Under the pieces are notes generated by a model. The model had not been told where the DNA came from. It saw only the letters and a program-made list of their open reading frames with translations, and ran no database searches. From NCBI RefSeq assembly GCF_030544485.1, contig NZ_CP130611.1, forward strand, positions 62,001-126,000: 64,000 bases of DNA. The letters run 5' to 3'. This document shows, one piece after another, positions 26,909 through 35,884 of this stretch (within the stretch, counting starts at the first letter, position 1; each line of letters starts with the position of its first letter). This DNA comes from Halomonas sp. HAL1 (GTDB lineage Bacteria; Pseudomonadota; Gammaproteobacteria; Pseudomonadales; Halomonadaceae). Made by a program: the position numbers and the translations under genes.

Positions 26909-27513
26909 TCTCCCCCACCCGCTTGCTAAACCCTATCCGTAAAATTCTCGGTGTCACCGTGACCACCTTGGGGCTCGCTGCTGGCGCGTATGCCGCAAAT
27001 GATCAACCTGTGGCGCTGGTTGAGTTTGCCAGCTTCGATTGCCCGCACTGCCAGGCCATGGAGCAACACCACCCTTCCATTCAGGCAGCCGTCGAAGCGG
27101 CAGGCCTGGAGTACCGCTACGCCCCCCTGCCTTCCCATACCGGCCTTGAGCGAGCATGGAGAGAGCGCGCTTTCTACGCATCACGCTCCATTCCTGGGGT
27201 CGCCAATGAGGTACGTAAGGCTTTTCTCGCTGCTGGCGAAACAGGCGTCCCCCTCAAGGACTATGACGATGTGCTGGCGCATCTCCAGCTGTATGTGCCC
27301 CAAGTTCGATGGAACGAGTTTGCGGACGATCATATAAGCGATCCCAGCTCTGTCGAAGCGATTGAGCGAGCAGCGAGGCTTGCCGGTCGGGCGGGTCTTC
27401 GCGAGTACCCCGCCTTTGTCGCTGTGTCTCTCTCTGACGTGAAGCTATTAAGCCTGTCGGGAGACGTTTCCGAGAAGGCAGAGGCCGTAATTAAGTACCT
27501 GGAGAACCTTTAA
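26905..27513 (+). CDS. DsbA-like periplasmic thiol oxidoreductase
   Basis: The 202-residue protein has a signal peptide (VTVTTLGLAAGAYA, cleavage near AAND) and a thioredoxin fold with FASFDCPHCQAMEQ (CPHC centre near residue 46) and cis-Pro in LREYPAFVAV. It should introduce disulfides into conjugation proteins in the periplasm. It sits in an overlapping chain of genes at the head of the F-type cluster. Confidence 0.82.
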   Translation: MISPTRLLNPIRKILGVTVTTLGLAAGAYAANDQPVALVEFASFDCPHCQAMEQHHPSIQAAVEAAGLEYRYAPLPSHTGLERAWRERAFYASRSIPGVANEVRKAFLAAGETGVPLKDYDDVLAHLQLYVPQVRWNEFADDHISDPSSVEAIERAARLAGRAGLREYPAFVAVSLSDVKLLSLSGDVSEKAEAVIKYLENL

Positions 27514-28157
27514 TGACCCCGCGAAACCCTGTCCTTGCTGTCGCGCTGACAGCCGTTCTTGCTGGCTGCGCAGTTCACCCCCCGGCGCAAGAGCACGCAC
27601 GTACCACGACGCTTCCTGATTCGTACAACACGATGACGAGCCGCTTTGTGGTGATCCCGGCCTATGAGCTTCAAGGGGTCAACGCGACCCGTACCACCAA
27701 CTGGTACTACGGGGCTGGCCAGGGGCTTGGTCGATACGCTCACGGCGGCACCGCCTACGACGAGGCGTATTGGCAGCAGCGCTATGCCTCGATGCCGGAT
27801 GACTACAAGGACGCCATGAATTCTGTGCCTCTGGCGCGATTCCACTTCGAGTTCGACTCCACAAAGCTGACGCCTGCCTCGCAGCGTGAAATGTCTTCCT
27901 TCTTGGAAGGGGAAGACTTGGCTGGGCGAATTCTCGTTGTTGGTTACACCGACCATCTCGGCACCGAGTCCTACAACATTCCTCTCTCGCAACGCCGCGC
28001 TGACGCGATCGCAGGACAGCTCGATGTGGCTTGGCCAAATGCCCGGTTCCTGACGGAAGGGCATGGCATCTATCCCAAGCTGGTTGACGACACGACTGAT
28101 GAGGCGCGGGCGGCAAACCGTCGCGCCGAGATTTTTTACCTGGAGGCAGATCAATGA
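27513..28157 (+). CDS. OmpA-family lipoprotein
   Basis: The 214-residue product has signal plus lipobox (VALTAVLAGC near residue 20) and a C-terminal OmpA/Pal-like peptidoglycan-binding domain (ARFHFEFDSTKLTPASQREM ... VVGYTDHLGTESYNIPLSQR-type). It probably anchors the transfer apparatus or pilus base to the cell wall. Overlaps both neighbours by a few bases. Confidence 0.82.
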   Translation: MTPRNPVLAVALTAVLAGCAVHPPAQEHARTTTLPDSYNTMTSRFVVIPAYELQGVNATRTTNWYYGAGQGLGRYAHGGTAYDEAYWQQRYASMPDDYKDAMNSVPLARFHFEFDSTKLTPASQREMSSFLEGEDLAGRILVVGYTDHLGTESYNIPLSQRRADAIAGQLDVAWPNARFLTEGHGIYPKLVDDTTDEARAANRRAEIFYLEADQ

Positions 28158-28939
28158 ACGTCTTTATCGCCCACGCCCAGATTCTACGAAAAGAGGCGCC
28201 AAAGGAGCGCGGTCGTTCTGGCCTGATGGTGCTCAAGGTTGGCAAGAGCAAGCGAAGTACAGAAGCCCTGATTCAATCTGTGAATCAGATCATTGTTCGC
28301 ATCCCGAGCCATCTGTCCGATCGCGCCGCCAAGCTGGAAGTTGATTCCTACATCGAGATATTCGGCCATGTGGGTGGCATCGTGCGTCGTGCCCACCACA
28401 CAGGCGAGCAGCACCTGAGCGCTGAACTGGTGGCCAACAACATCCAGCCGGCCGCCCCGATGATTGAGGGCAACATCGAGAAACACCTCTTCAATCGCTT
28501 CATTGCGATTGGCTTGCTTAGGGGTGTGAAAACCCCCGAGAGGGAGGGGCCACCCTCCACAGCTTACCTTCAGATTGGTCCTGACCGGCCTGACTTGGGC
28601 CGCTCGTTTCAGCATACCGGCGTGGTGGGCATGGCCGCTTTCGGGCGCGTTGTAGATCGTCTGGTCGAGTACGAAGCCGGCACCGCCCTTCATGTCGAGG
28701 GACGAGTTACAGGGCTGTTGCGGAAGATTCCCAAGCCAGGGGCAGACGGTGGCTTTGAAGAGAGCCTTGAGGTCGGTCTGGTAATGGATCGCGTCAGTCC
28801 AACTGCGATGGTCGCTGAGCGGATGATGACGCCGTTTGATGTGGCCAAGCCTGAAGCTAAGAGCGCCCCAGAAGAAGCTAGCGAAGATGCTGGCGCTGGG
28901 GATCAGGAAATCGCGGACGTAGCTGAAGAAAAACGCTAG
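28154..28939 (+). CDS. unknown protein in conjugation operon
   Basis: A 261-residue protein without signal or membrane helix. It contains repeated beta-type segments (VDSYIEIFGHVGGIVRRAHH ... VVGMAAFGRVVDRLVEYEAG ... ALHVEGRVTGLLRKIPKPGA) that look like OB-fold strands, and an acidic tail. A DNA-binding or SSB-like role can be imagined but is not shown. Family not recognised. Confidence 0.55.
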   Translation: MNVFIAHAQILRKEAPKERGRSGLMVLKVGKSKRSTEALIQSVNQIIVRIPSHLSDRAAKLEVDSYIEIFGHVGGIVRRAHHTGEQHLSAELVANNIQPAAPMIEGNIEKHLFNRFIAIGLLRGVKTPEREGPPSTAYLQIGPDRPDLGRSFQHTGVVGMAAFGRVVDRLVEYEAGTALHVEGRVTGLLRKIPKPGADGGFEESLEVGLVMDRVSPTAMVAERMMTPFDVAKPEAKSAPEEASEDAGAGDQEIADVAEEKR

Positions 28940-28949
28940 GAGGTGGTCA

Positions 28950-29363
28950 GTGTTTGCCCTACCTGATTGTGCCCCTGAAATCGCTGATTACTACCAAGTA
29001 CCCATCGAGATTGTCGCTGCTGTACGCCTTCAGGAAAGCGGCAGCCGTGGGCAATTAGTAGGTCGCATAGGGCCGAACGAGAACGGCACTTACGACCTGG
29101 GCGCTATGCAAGTCAATACATGGTGGCTCGACCAGGAAACCAACCGGAGTTATCTCCAGCAATGGGGAATAACCGAGCGTGAGTTGCTGGAAAACGAGTG
29201 TACGAACATCGCTGTAGGGACGTGGATTCTCTACGACAACATCACGCGCTACGGCGAGTGGGAGGCGGCATTGGCCGCTTATAACGCTGGTTCACCGGAT
29301 AGTCCGGTAGGCCAACAATACGCAAACGAAGTCCTCGCGACATTAGGAGATCAGTACCAATGA
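28950..29363 (+). CDS. lytic transglycosylase of the conjugation system
   Basis: The 137-residue SLT-type domain: AVRLQESGSRGQLVGRIGPN with catalytic Glu, GTYDLGAMQVNTWWL, and ALAAYNAGSPDSP. It cleaves peptidoglycan to let the secretion channel through (as VirB1/F Orf169). No signal peptide is obvious. SD AGGAGG upstream; overlaps traA by 4 bp. Confidence 0.87.
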   Translation: MFALPDCAPEIADYYQVPIEIVAAVRLQESGSRGQLVGRIGPNENGTYDLGAMQVNTWWLDQETNRSYLQQWGITERELLENECTNIAVGTWILYDNITRYGEWEAALAAYNAGSPDSPVGQQYANEVLATLGDQYQ

Positions 29364-29722
29364 CTACTTCCGTAGACACTCAGGCCACGACCAAGAAAGG
29401 CAAGTTCGCCCAGTTGCGCGAAGGCCTCATCATGAACAAGCAGCGTGCCGCCGAACGCTCGCTGCTCGTGGCCACCACCTTTTTCCTGGCCATGCCGGCG
29501 TGGGCGCAGGACGAATTTGAAGACTTTGCAGACAAGGTTGAAGACCTGGCGCACGGCCCCTTCGGTATTGGCATTTCCATTCTGGCGCTGATCATCGGCT
29601 GCCTAGTGGGCCTTGGCCGTCAATCCGCTGCCCCGGCGTTCTTGGGCCTTGGGATCGCCGGCGCTTTTGCGGTCGGTCCCTTCATGATCAAGGAAATTTT
29701 CAGCTGGTTCTCAGGCGTCTGA
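29360..29722 (+). CDS. traA: TraA-like conjugative pilin
   Basis: The 120-residue precursor has a long leader with a hydrophobic stretch ending MPAWAQ-DEF, and a mature part with two helices (GIGISILALIIGCLVGLG and FLGLGIAGAFAVGPFMI), the TraA/VirB2 layout. The long N-terminal leader matches F pilin. Position before traL, traE and traK supports the call. Confidence 0.8.
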   Translation: MTTSVDTQATTKKGKFAQLREGLIMNKQRAAERSLLVATTFFLAMPAWAQDEFEDFADKVEDLAHGPFGIGISILALIIGCLVGLGRQSAAPAFLGLGIAGAFAVGPFMIKEIFSWFSGV

Positions 29723-29739
29723 AAAAGGAGTAGCGGGTC

Positions 29740-30033
29740 ATGTCCAACGAATCCTATCGGATACCGCAGGATGTTGATGCACCTATCCCCATCTTTGCCT
29801 GGGAGATGACCGAGGTGGTTGTCGCCATCATGGTAATCGGCGTAGGCATCATCATGCGGTTTTTCATCCCAGGTCTATTTGCGGGGATCTTTCTCATGAT
29901 GATGGCCAAGAAGATGCGTGCCGGCCAGAAGCGGGGACAAGTGCAGCATGTCTTGTGGCGGATGGGGCTGAAGCTTGACCCGCTGCTTGGCAAATACGCA
30001 CCTAGACCAATGCGCTTGGAGTACATTCGCTGA
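29740..30033 (+). CDS. traL: TraL, F-type T4SS membrane component
   Basis: A 97-residue protein with RIPQDVDAPIPIFAWEMTEV, the typical TraL start, and a helical pair (VVAIMVIGVGIIMRFFIPGL). TraL/VirB3 is needed for pilus assembly. SD AAGGAG at a good distance. Confidence 0.9.
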   Translation: MSNESYRIPQDVDAPIPIFAWEMTEVVVAIMVIGVGIIMRFFIPGLFAGIFLMMMAKKMRAGQKRGQVQHVLWRMGLKLDPLLGKYAPRPMRLEYIR

Positions 30034-30590
30034 TGAAATACCTCAATGCATTGCGAAATCAGTGGATCGCTGCCAGGGGCTGGATGTTCACCTCCCTGCT
30101 CCTGGCTGGGTTGCTGATCTATCTCTTACAGAGCTATGTCCAGCTCAGCTCGAACATGCCTACCCGGCTGGTTCCCTACAATCTGCACCTCATGGATGGG
30201 CCAGTCGAGGTCGGCGCGAGTGCTGACACTACCGATGCGAGTTACCTCACCGAGATAGCGATCGCGGATGCTCAGTTGCACAGCACCTGGACCCCTCGGA
30301 ACGTGCAGGAACAATACGCTCGGTTCCAAAACCGGATGACGCCGGCCCTTCATGCCAAAGTCGGCAACGATCTTCTAGCCCGCATTCCAGACCTGGAGAA
30401 TTCAGAGCGCACCCAGGCCCTGTTCGTTGAAGGGACCGAAGCCCTGGACGACACCGTGCTGGTCACTGGACGCTTGCGTGCTTGGCATGGCACCGAACAG
30501 ATCGAAGACGAATCGATTACGTACCGTGTCCGCTATTCCTTCAGCGGTGGCGTTCCGTATGTCGCTGGTTTCTCTTTGGAGGACGAATGA
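30033..30590 (+). CDS. traE: TraE, F-type T4SS protein
   Basis: The 185-residue product is anchored by a helix (WMFTSLLLAGLLIYLLQSYV) with a periplasmic VirB5/8-like TraE domain (TRLVPYNLHLMDGPVEVGAS ... YLTEIAIADAQLHSTWTPRN). It starts right at the traL stop and ends overlapping traK. Confidence 0.9.
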   Translation: MKYLNALRNQWIAARGWMFTSLLLAGLLIYLLQSYVQLSSNMPTRLVPYNLHLMDGPVEVGASADTTDASYLTEIAIADAQLHSTWTPRNVQEQYARFQNRMTPALHAKVGNDLLARIPDLENSERTQALFVEGTEALDDTVLVTGRLRAWHGTEQIEDESITYRVRYSFSGGVPYVAGFSLEDE

Positions 30591-31279
30591 ATAAGCCCAA
30601 GATGCGGGGGTTGGTCATGGTGGCGGCGCTTGCCGTCGCCCCTTTTACCAGCGCCAGCGATGATGTCCAGAAGGTGGCTGTGTCCACCGATGCTTACAAC
30701 CGGCTGGTATTCCCTGAGCCGTACTCCACCGTTGTTATCCCCCCCGAGGCCGAGTTGCGAGACAACCCGGTGCCGACTGATGGCAAGCGTGGTCTCCTAA
30801 TCCGGCCCGCAGATGAGGCCGAGCCCTTCTCTATCTTCGTTCAGCTCCGAAGCGGCGAGGCCTTCACGGTGAAGCTGGAGCCGGAAACCGGAATCGATGC
30901 GCAGGTATTCCGGTATAAAAACGCCCCGGACATTTCCGAGCAGCCCGAAAGGGAGAGTCGCCCCAAGGATCGCTGGATTGCTGACACTATCCTGTCCGCT
31001 TTCCAAGAGGCTCGCCCCAGCGGTTTTGAGCAGGCTGGCGCCCCGCCGAGTGCCCGACTGGAAATGCCCAATGGAGGCACGCTCAAGCTCACAGCGGATA
31101 CCCAGTACCGTGGTTCTGGCCATGTCGTGAATATCTACCGGCTGTCCTCTGATACCGCCATTGAGGTAGAGCCTCGCGACTTCTACCGCGATGGCGTCGT
31201 TGCTGTTTCCTTGGAAGGGGACACGGTAAGCGAGCACCAACAGCCCCGAATGATTGTCGTGGAGGTTGACCGTGGCTGA
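30587..31279 (+). CDS. traK: TraK, outer-membrane complex protein
   Basis: ATG 30587 overlaps the traE stop and gives 230 residues with a signal peptide (VMVAALAVAPFTSASDD) and a VirB9-like TraK domain (NRLVFPEPYSTVVIPPEAEL ... FSIFVQLRSGEAFTVKLEPE ... GTLKLTADTQYRGSGHVVNI). TraK, TraV and TraB form the outer-membrane core. The longer frame to 30482 would include traE coding sequence and is rejected. Confidence 0.9.
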   Translation: MNKPKMRGLVMVAALAVAPFTSASDDVQKVAVSTDAYNRLVFPEPYSTVVIPPEAELRDNPVPTDGKRGLLIRPADEAEPFSIFVQLRSGEAFTVKLEPETGIDAQVFRYKNAPDISEQPERESRPKDRWIADTILSAFQEARPSGFEQAGAPPSARLEMPNGGTLKLTADTQYRGSGHVVNIYRLSSDTAIEVEPRDFYRDGVVAVSLEGDTVSEHQQPRMIVVEVDRG

Positions 31280-32759
31280 AGACGAGAACAAGCAGCAGCC
31301 GAATGAATCTGGCCAGGATAATGGGTCTAAGATGGCCAAGGCTCGCGCCAAGTCCAAGGTTGTCTCTCAGAGCCTTTTGGAGCGTGCGCAGGGACGCAAG
31401 TGGCTCCTATATGGAGGTGGGGCCTGCCTAGTCATCTGGCTTGTGGCCAGCAACGCTATCAGTGCCCGCGACAGCAGCAATGACCAGGCGCCGCCTCCCC
31501 CGGAATTTATGGACACCACGCCGGATACTCGGCATGGCGAGGAAGTCACCATTTCTCGACTGCAGCAACAATTGCGGGAGGCCCACGAGGAATTGGATGA
31601 ACAGCGCGAGAGCCAAGAACAGCGGGATGCAAGACTTCAAGCGCAGCTTGAAGAAATGCAGGCTGGCATGGAATCGGAGCGTGAGGATACACGGTCGACC
31701 ATGGCAGAGTTGCGTTCGCGCCTGGCCGATATTTCGAGTGGTGAAGATACCTCTAGTGAACTCCGCATTGGAACATCTTCAAACAGCAGTAACGACGCCA
31801 ATCGCTCCCCGTCAGACTATCTTCGTCCGCCGCGAGATGATGATGCAGGTGTAGTGCCCCCGCCCCCGGTAGTTCGTCGGGATGAGGGTTCTGGCCGTTC
31901 CAGTCTGCCCCCGAGGCAGCAAGCATCGAATCAGGGCGGCGTCATCCCTTCACAGTTTCCCCAGCTCCAGAAAGATGAAGGACCGGCAGACCCGATCGTG
32001 CTTGATGGCTCAAGCGGTGAATCTAGTGCTCGGATCTTGCGTAATGAAGAGGTCCAGCAGGACGACGACGAAGAGGATCTTGGCCCACCAAAAGCAGGAT
32101 TCCTGCCGATGGGGTCGTTCTCTGAAGTGGCGATGCTGACCGGCGCCGATTTCGGTGCTGCCGAGCGTACCCGTAACAACCCTCAGCCGGTGCTCTTCCG
32201 TATTCAGAACGATGCTTTCCTGCCTGGTAGTGCGCGGTACCGCCTCTCCGACTGCTTTGGCATGGGCGGTGGCTACGGTGACCTATCGAGCGAGCGAGCA
32301 CATATCAACGTCTCTCGTATTTCCTGTGTCGATACACGAACAGGGATGATGCTCGAGTCACCCATCAATGGCTACATCGTGGATTCAGATGGCCGACTAG
32401 GGCTACGCGGCAAGGTTGAGCGTCGAGCTGGCGCCCTACTCGGTAAGGCCATGCTAGCTGGATTTGCTGAAGGCGCCAGCCGCATTGCGGGAACAGCGGC
32501 CCAAGGTGCTGAATCGGCAGTCACAGGCAGTGGTGTGGTCACCACGGTCGACCCAGATAGTGTCGCGGAGGTTGGCATGTACGGCGGTGCTGGCAGCGCC
32601 ATGGAAATCCTAGCAGAGCGTTATATCGAAGAGGCTGAATCCATGTTCCCGGTGATCGAGGTTCCGTCAGGGCGCCGCGGTACTGTTGTAATCCAGGAAG
32701 GCCAGAAGCTCGAGTGGGAAGCCTACGAGCTGGCCGACAAGATGCCGAGCGAGGGCTAA
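31272..32759 (+). CDS. traB: TraB, inner-to-outer membrane scaffold
   Basis: GTG 31272 (inside the traK stop region, coupled) gives 495 residues: a short cytosolic part, one membrane helix (KWLLYGGGACLVIWLVASNA), a coiled coil (RLQQQLREAHEELDEQRESQ ... LQAQLEEMQAGMESEREDTR), a Pro/Ser-rich disordered linker (~170-280), and a VirB10-like domain (FLPGSARYRLSDCFGMGGGYG, given in part, and IVDSDGRLGLRGKVERRAG). It links the cell membranes through TraK and TraV. Confidence 0.92.
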   Translation: MAEDENKQQPNESGQDNGSKMAKARAKSKVVSQSLLERAQGRKWLLYGGGACLVIWLVASNAISARDSSNDQAPPPPEFMDTTPDTRHGEEVTISRLQQQLREAHEELDEQRESQEQRDARLQAQLEEMQAGMESEREDTRSTMAELRSRLADISSGEDTSSELRIGTSSNSSNDANRSPSDYLRPPRDDDAGVVPPPPVVRRDEGSGRSSLPPRQQASNQGGVIPSQFPQLQKDEGPADPIVLDGSSGESSARILRNEEVQQDDDEEDLGPPKAGFLPMGSFSEVAMLTGADFGAAERTRNNPQPVLFRIQNDAFLPGSARYRLSDCFGMGGGYGDLSSERAHINVSRISCVDTRTGMMLESPINGYIVDSDGRLGLRGKVERRAGALLGKAMLAGFAEGASRIAGTAAQGAESAVTGSGVVTTVDPDSVAEVGMYGGAGSAMEILAERYIEEAESMFPVIEVPSGRRGTVVIQEGQKLEWEAYELADKMPSEG

Positions 32760-32763
32760 TACG

Positions 32764-33261
32764 ATGAGTTTTAAGTTGATGATCCCCCTGGCCGCCCTGC
32801 TGTTCCTTGGTGGCTGTGCCACGGTCCAGCATGATTGCGAGCTGGGAAGCGAGTGTGTCGACACTGGCGATGTTTATGAAGCCGCGGTGGCAAATAATGG
32901 CTCTTCTGAATCGGTGATGGAAGGCCACAAGGATGCCTCGGAAGCGGAGGAAGAAAAGATCGAGCAATGGCGCCCCTATAACGGGGGTGGCCTAACCGAT
33001 AAGCCTGTCTATCAGCCGGGTAAACCCGTGCGTATCTGGGTTGCACCATGGCGCGGCGATGACGGCATTCTGCGATCAGGCGAGTACCTGTATGTGACCC
33101 TGCCCGATGAGTGGCGGTATGGCCAGCTGCGTGAGGATGGCATTGGTGCTGGCATGATAGGCCCTGCCCCTGGCGTTCAACACATCGCACCGAGATCGCA
33201 AGGTGACAGCGTGAATCCGTATCGCATCCAGCCGTCAATGCAGATCGTCCCGGAGAATTGA
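32764..33261 (+). CDS. traV: TraV lipoprotein
   Basis: The 165-residue protein has a lipobox (LFLGGCATV near residue 18), early Cys residues (HDCELGSECVDTG) and a C-terminal segment (PVRIWVAPWRGDDGILRSGE, YLYVTLPDEWRYG), all features of TraV. It anchors the core complex in the outer membrane, filling the place between traB and traC. Confidence 0.9.
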   Translation: MSFKLMIPLAALLFLGGCATVQHDCELGSECVDTGDVYEAAVANNGSSESVMEGHKDASEAEEEKIEQWRPYNGGGLTDKPVYQPGKPVRIWVAPWRGDDGILRSGEYLYVTLPDEWRYGQLREDGIGAGMIGPAPGVQHIAPRSQGDSVNPYRIQPSMQIVPEN

Positions 33262-33262
33262 T

Positions 33263-35875
33263 ATGAAAATAACCGCGATGAGTCGTATGCGGCATCAGGT
33301 GCGCCGCATGATACAGCAGGGTGCCCCTGATTATGGCGATCGCGCCCTCCCCCTCCAGGCAGCCGAGGCGCTGACTGAGCGGGATGACCCGGCGAGCTTG
33401 CTGCCCTACATCGACTATGAAGACAACTATTGTGTTCGGGATGATGGCAAACACCCGCAGTTGGGCTTCGGGGTCCAGTTTGCGCCATTGATGGTGGCTG
33501 GAAAGGACATCGAGGAGCAGATCGAGTCGCTGATCACACGAGCGCCAGCGGACACTGTTATTCAGTTCGTTGCCCATAGTTCGCCGGCCATCGAAGATCG
33601 CATCAATACCTGGCAGACACGGCGGTTGCGTTACTGCAAAGATCCCATGCTCAAAGAGCTGGTAGCGCGCCGTAGCAAGCACATGTTGGATGCCGCGGCC
33701 GGGAACAAGAGCCTGCTGCCCAATGAGCGCTTATATCCCCGGGAGGTGCATTACTTCGCCTTCTTTACCATGACCTTTGGCGGCGATCCAGAGCATGCTG
33801 AAGAGATCCGCTCATGGCGGCACATGTGCGATGAATTTCGGCAGTCGGTGATGGGGACGTTCAGTTCGATGGGCCTTGCGCCAGCCCTTATGAACGAATT
33901 GGGTACGCGACGTGTCCTGCGCCGTATCGCCAACCCGCAAATGGTGCCGGGTGAGCTTCAGCGGGTTGAGGAGGAAGGTGGCCACTTCGCTGATTCCATC
34001 TTCGATAAGCGTACACGTATTCGCGTGAAGTCCTCGGGTGCGGTCCAGTTCAGCGACAATGAGCGGGAGGTGGATCTCGTACCCCTGACCATCGACACCT
34101 ACCCGGACTACCTGCGCCTCTACATGACCGGCGATATGCTTGGGGAGTTGAAGTCGGCAACCGATCGCATCGCGCCGGCCTACTGGATGTACACAACCAT
34201 CTACAAGCCGAACACTGAAAAGGCACGCGATGACATCACCATGCGTATGGGCATGATCTCAAAGCAGTGCATGAGTGATTCCGAGTGGTATAAGGGGATG
34301 ATGCCGCACCTCTTCACGCGGCGTAGAGATACCCAGCAGCTGCTCAACGATACTCGCTCGAACTACTGCCCGGTACGTATGTGGTCGGGGATCAACATCA
34401 TCACCGAGCCTGAGCGAGCAGCCTCGGACGCGGACTATGTTTCCTCGTTGTGGCGGAAAGCAGGCTTCAGAGCCTCGCGTGAACGCTATATCTCGCTGCC
34501 TATCTGGTTGTCGTCCTTGCCATGGGGCTACAACCCTCGCATGGACAAGCCTACATCAGGCCTTCAGCGGGCACAGATGGTGTCCAGCCTAAACGGCGCT
34601 TGCGCCTCAATCTGTCAGGGCGATTGGGGTGGTAACGGGCCAGTGGTGCGCAAAGACCCACAGGGGAACCCTTACCTCTACGCAAACGGTCTGTTGCTGG
34701 TTTCTCGCCGCGGTCAAATGTCGTGCATCGACATCTTCGATTCGGCCACCTCTTACAATTTCTCGGTGATCGCGACCTCTGGTGCGGGTAAGTCATTCCT
34801 TGCCAACGAGTTCGTTACCGACATGCGTTGTCGTGATGGCGTGGTCCGTATCATTGACGTGGGCGGCTCTTATAAGGAGCTGTGTGAACTGCTGGGCGGT
34901 CAGGAACTAAGGTTCGATCCCAATTATCCGGTTTCGCTTAACCCGTTCTGGGGTATTAAGGGCAAGCAGCGTTACGAGGATGACGATGGCGGTAGCGAGA
35001 TCGCCGAAATGATCCCGGTGCTGAAGGATGCTATTTCTCAGATGGCATTCCCTTTAGGTGAGCCCGATAACTACGAATATCAGCTGATCGAAAAGGCCAT
35101 ACTCGAGGCTCATGATGCCCAGGGTGAGGTCATGGAAACCAAGCATGTTTATCAGTGGCTCGCAGCCCGTGCAGAAAACGATCCCATAGCCAAGAACATT
35201 GCGCTGCAGCTGGAGCCGTATGCGGTGGGCCGTCACGCGGCATGGTTCAACGGTGAGCCCCAGCTGGATCTTTCCAACGAGTTCACCATCCTGGAGCTGG
35301 AAGAGCTAAACGTCGACCGTGAGCTGCGCAACGTGGTAATGACGCTGCTCATGGCGCGGACGACGCGGGACATGTATCTGCGTCCGCGCAACATCCCGAA
35401 AATGATGCTGATCGATGAGGCGTGGGATCTGCTTGCGGACCCCAAAAGCGGGAAGTTCATCGAGACTGCTTTCCGACGCATCCGTAAGTATTACGGCAGT
35501 GCTGGTTTCATCACCCAGGGCTTCAAGGATACCGATCTGTCGCCGGCCGCTCAGGCTGCCTTCGACAATGCGCCTTGGACCTTCGTACTCAAACAGTCAG
35601 GCCCCTCGCTGGACTACGCACAGAAAAACGGCAAGTTGGGCGGCGAAGATGAATTCCTTTTCGACATGCTGCGCGGTGTGAAGCCCGGTGCCGGCTATTC
35701 GGAGGTCTTCGTCAAGCACGAGAGCGGCGGTGGTCTTTTCCGCTTTGTGGTCGACCCATACTCCTATTTCCTGTACTCGACCAACCCCAAGGATCAGGCC
35801 CGCTTGATGAAGCTCACCGAGCAGGGTCACAGCACCCAGGAGGCTATTCGCATGCTGGCCGAGGGACAAGGGTAG
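33263..35875 (+). CDS. traC: TraC, VirB4-like T4SS ATPase
   Basis: The 870-residue protein has the TraC N-terminal domain, Walker A in VIATSGAGKSFLANEFVTDM near residue 502, Walker B in PKMMLIDEAWDLLADPKSGK near 713, and a motif GFITQGFKDTDLSPAAQAAF. It powers pilus assembly at the cytoplasmic face. Start 1 bp after the traV stop. It is intact; in F the next gene would be trbI, but here that is about 25 kb away. Confidence 0.94.
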   Translation: MKITAMSRMRHQVRRMIQQGAPDYGDRALPLQAAEALTERDDPASLLPYIDYEDNYCVRDDGKHPQLGFGVQFAPLMVAGKDIEEQIESLITRAPADTVIQFVAHSSPAIEDRINTWQTRRLRYCKDPMLKELVARRSKHMLDAAAGNKSLLPNERLYPREVHYFAFFTMTFGGDPEHAEEIRSWRHMCDEFRQSVMGTFSSMGLAPALMNELGTRRVLRRIANPQMVPGELQRVEEEGGHFADSIFDKRTRIRVKSSGAVQFSDNEREVDLVPLTIDTYPDYLRLYMTGDMLGELKSATDRIAPAYWMYTTIYKPNTEKARDDITMRMGMISKQCMSDSEWYKGMMPHLFTRRRDTQQLLNDTRSNYCPVRMWSGINIITEPERAASDADYVSSLWRKAGFRASRERYISLPIWLSSLPWGYNPRMDKPTSGLQRAQMVSSLNGACASICQGDWGGNGPVVRKDPQGNPYLYANGLLLVSRRGQMSCIDIFDSATSYNFSVIATSGAGKSFLANEFVTDMRCRDGVVRIIDVGGSYKELCELLGGQELRFDPNYPVSLNPFWGIKGKQRYEDDDGGSEIAEMIPVLKDAISQMAFPLGEPDNYEYQLIEKAILEAHDAQGEVMETKHVYQWLAARAENDPIAKNIALQLEPYAVGRHAAWFNGEPQLDLSNEFTILELEELNVDRELRNVVMTLLMARTTRDMYLRPRNIPKMMLIDEAWDLLADPKSGKFIETAFRRIRKYYGSAGFITQGFKDTDLSPAAQAAFDNAPWTFVLKQSGPSLDYAQKNGKLGGEDEFLFDMLRGVKPGAGYSEVFVKHESGGGLFRFVVDPYSYFLYSTNPKDQARLMKLTEQGHSTQEAIRMLAEGQG

Positions 35876-35884
35876 GCCTGTTCG

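Noticed and set aside
27510..28251. Minus-strand ORFs of 190-214 residues opposite the OmpA-like gene
   Set aside because: Shadow frames; the plus strand has a lipobox and OmpA domain.
33177..33682. Minus-strand ORFs opposite traV/traC
   Set aside because: No start signals, and the plus strand is clearly coding.
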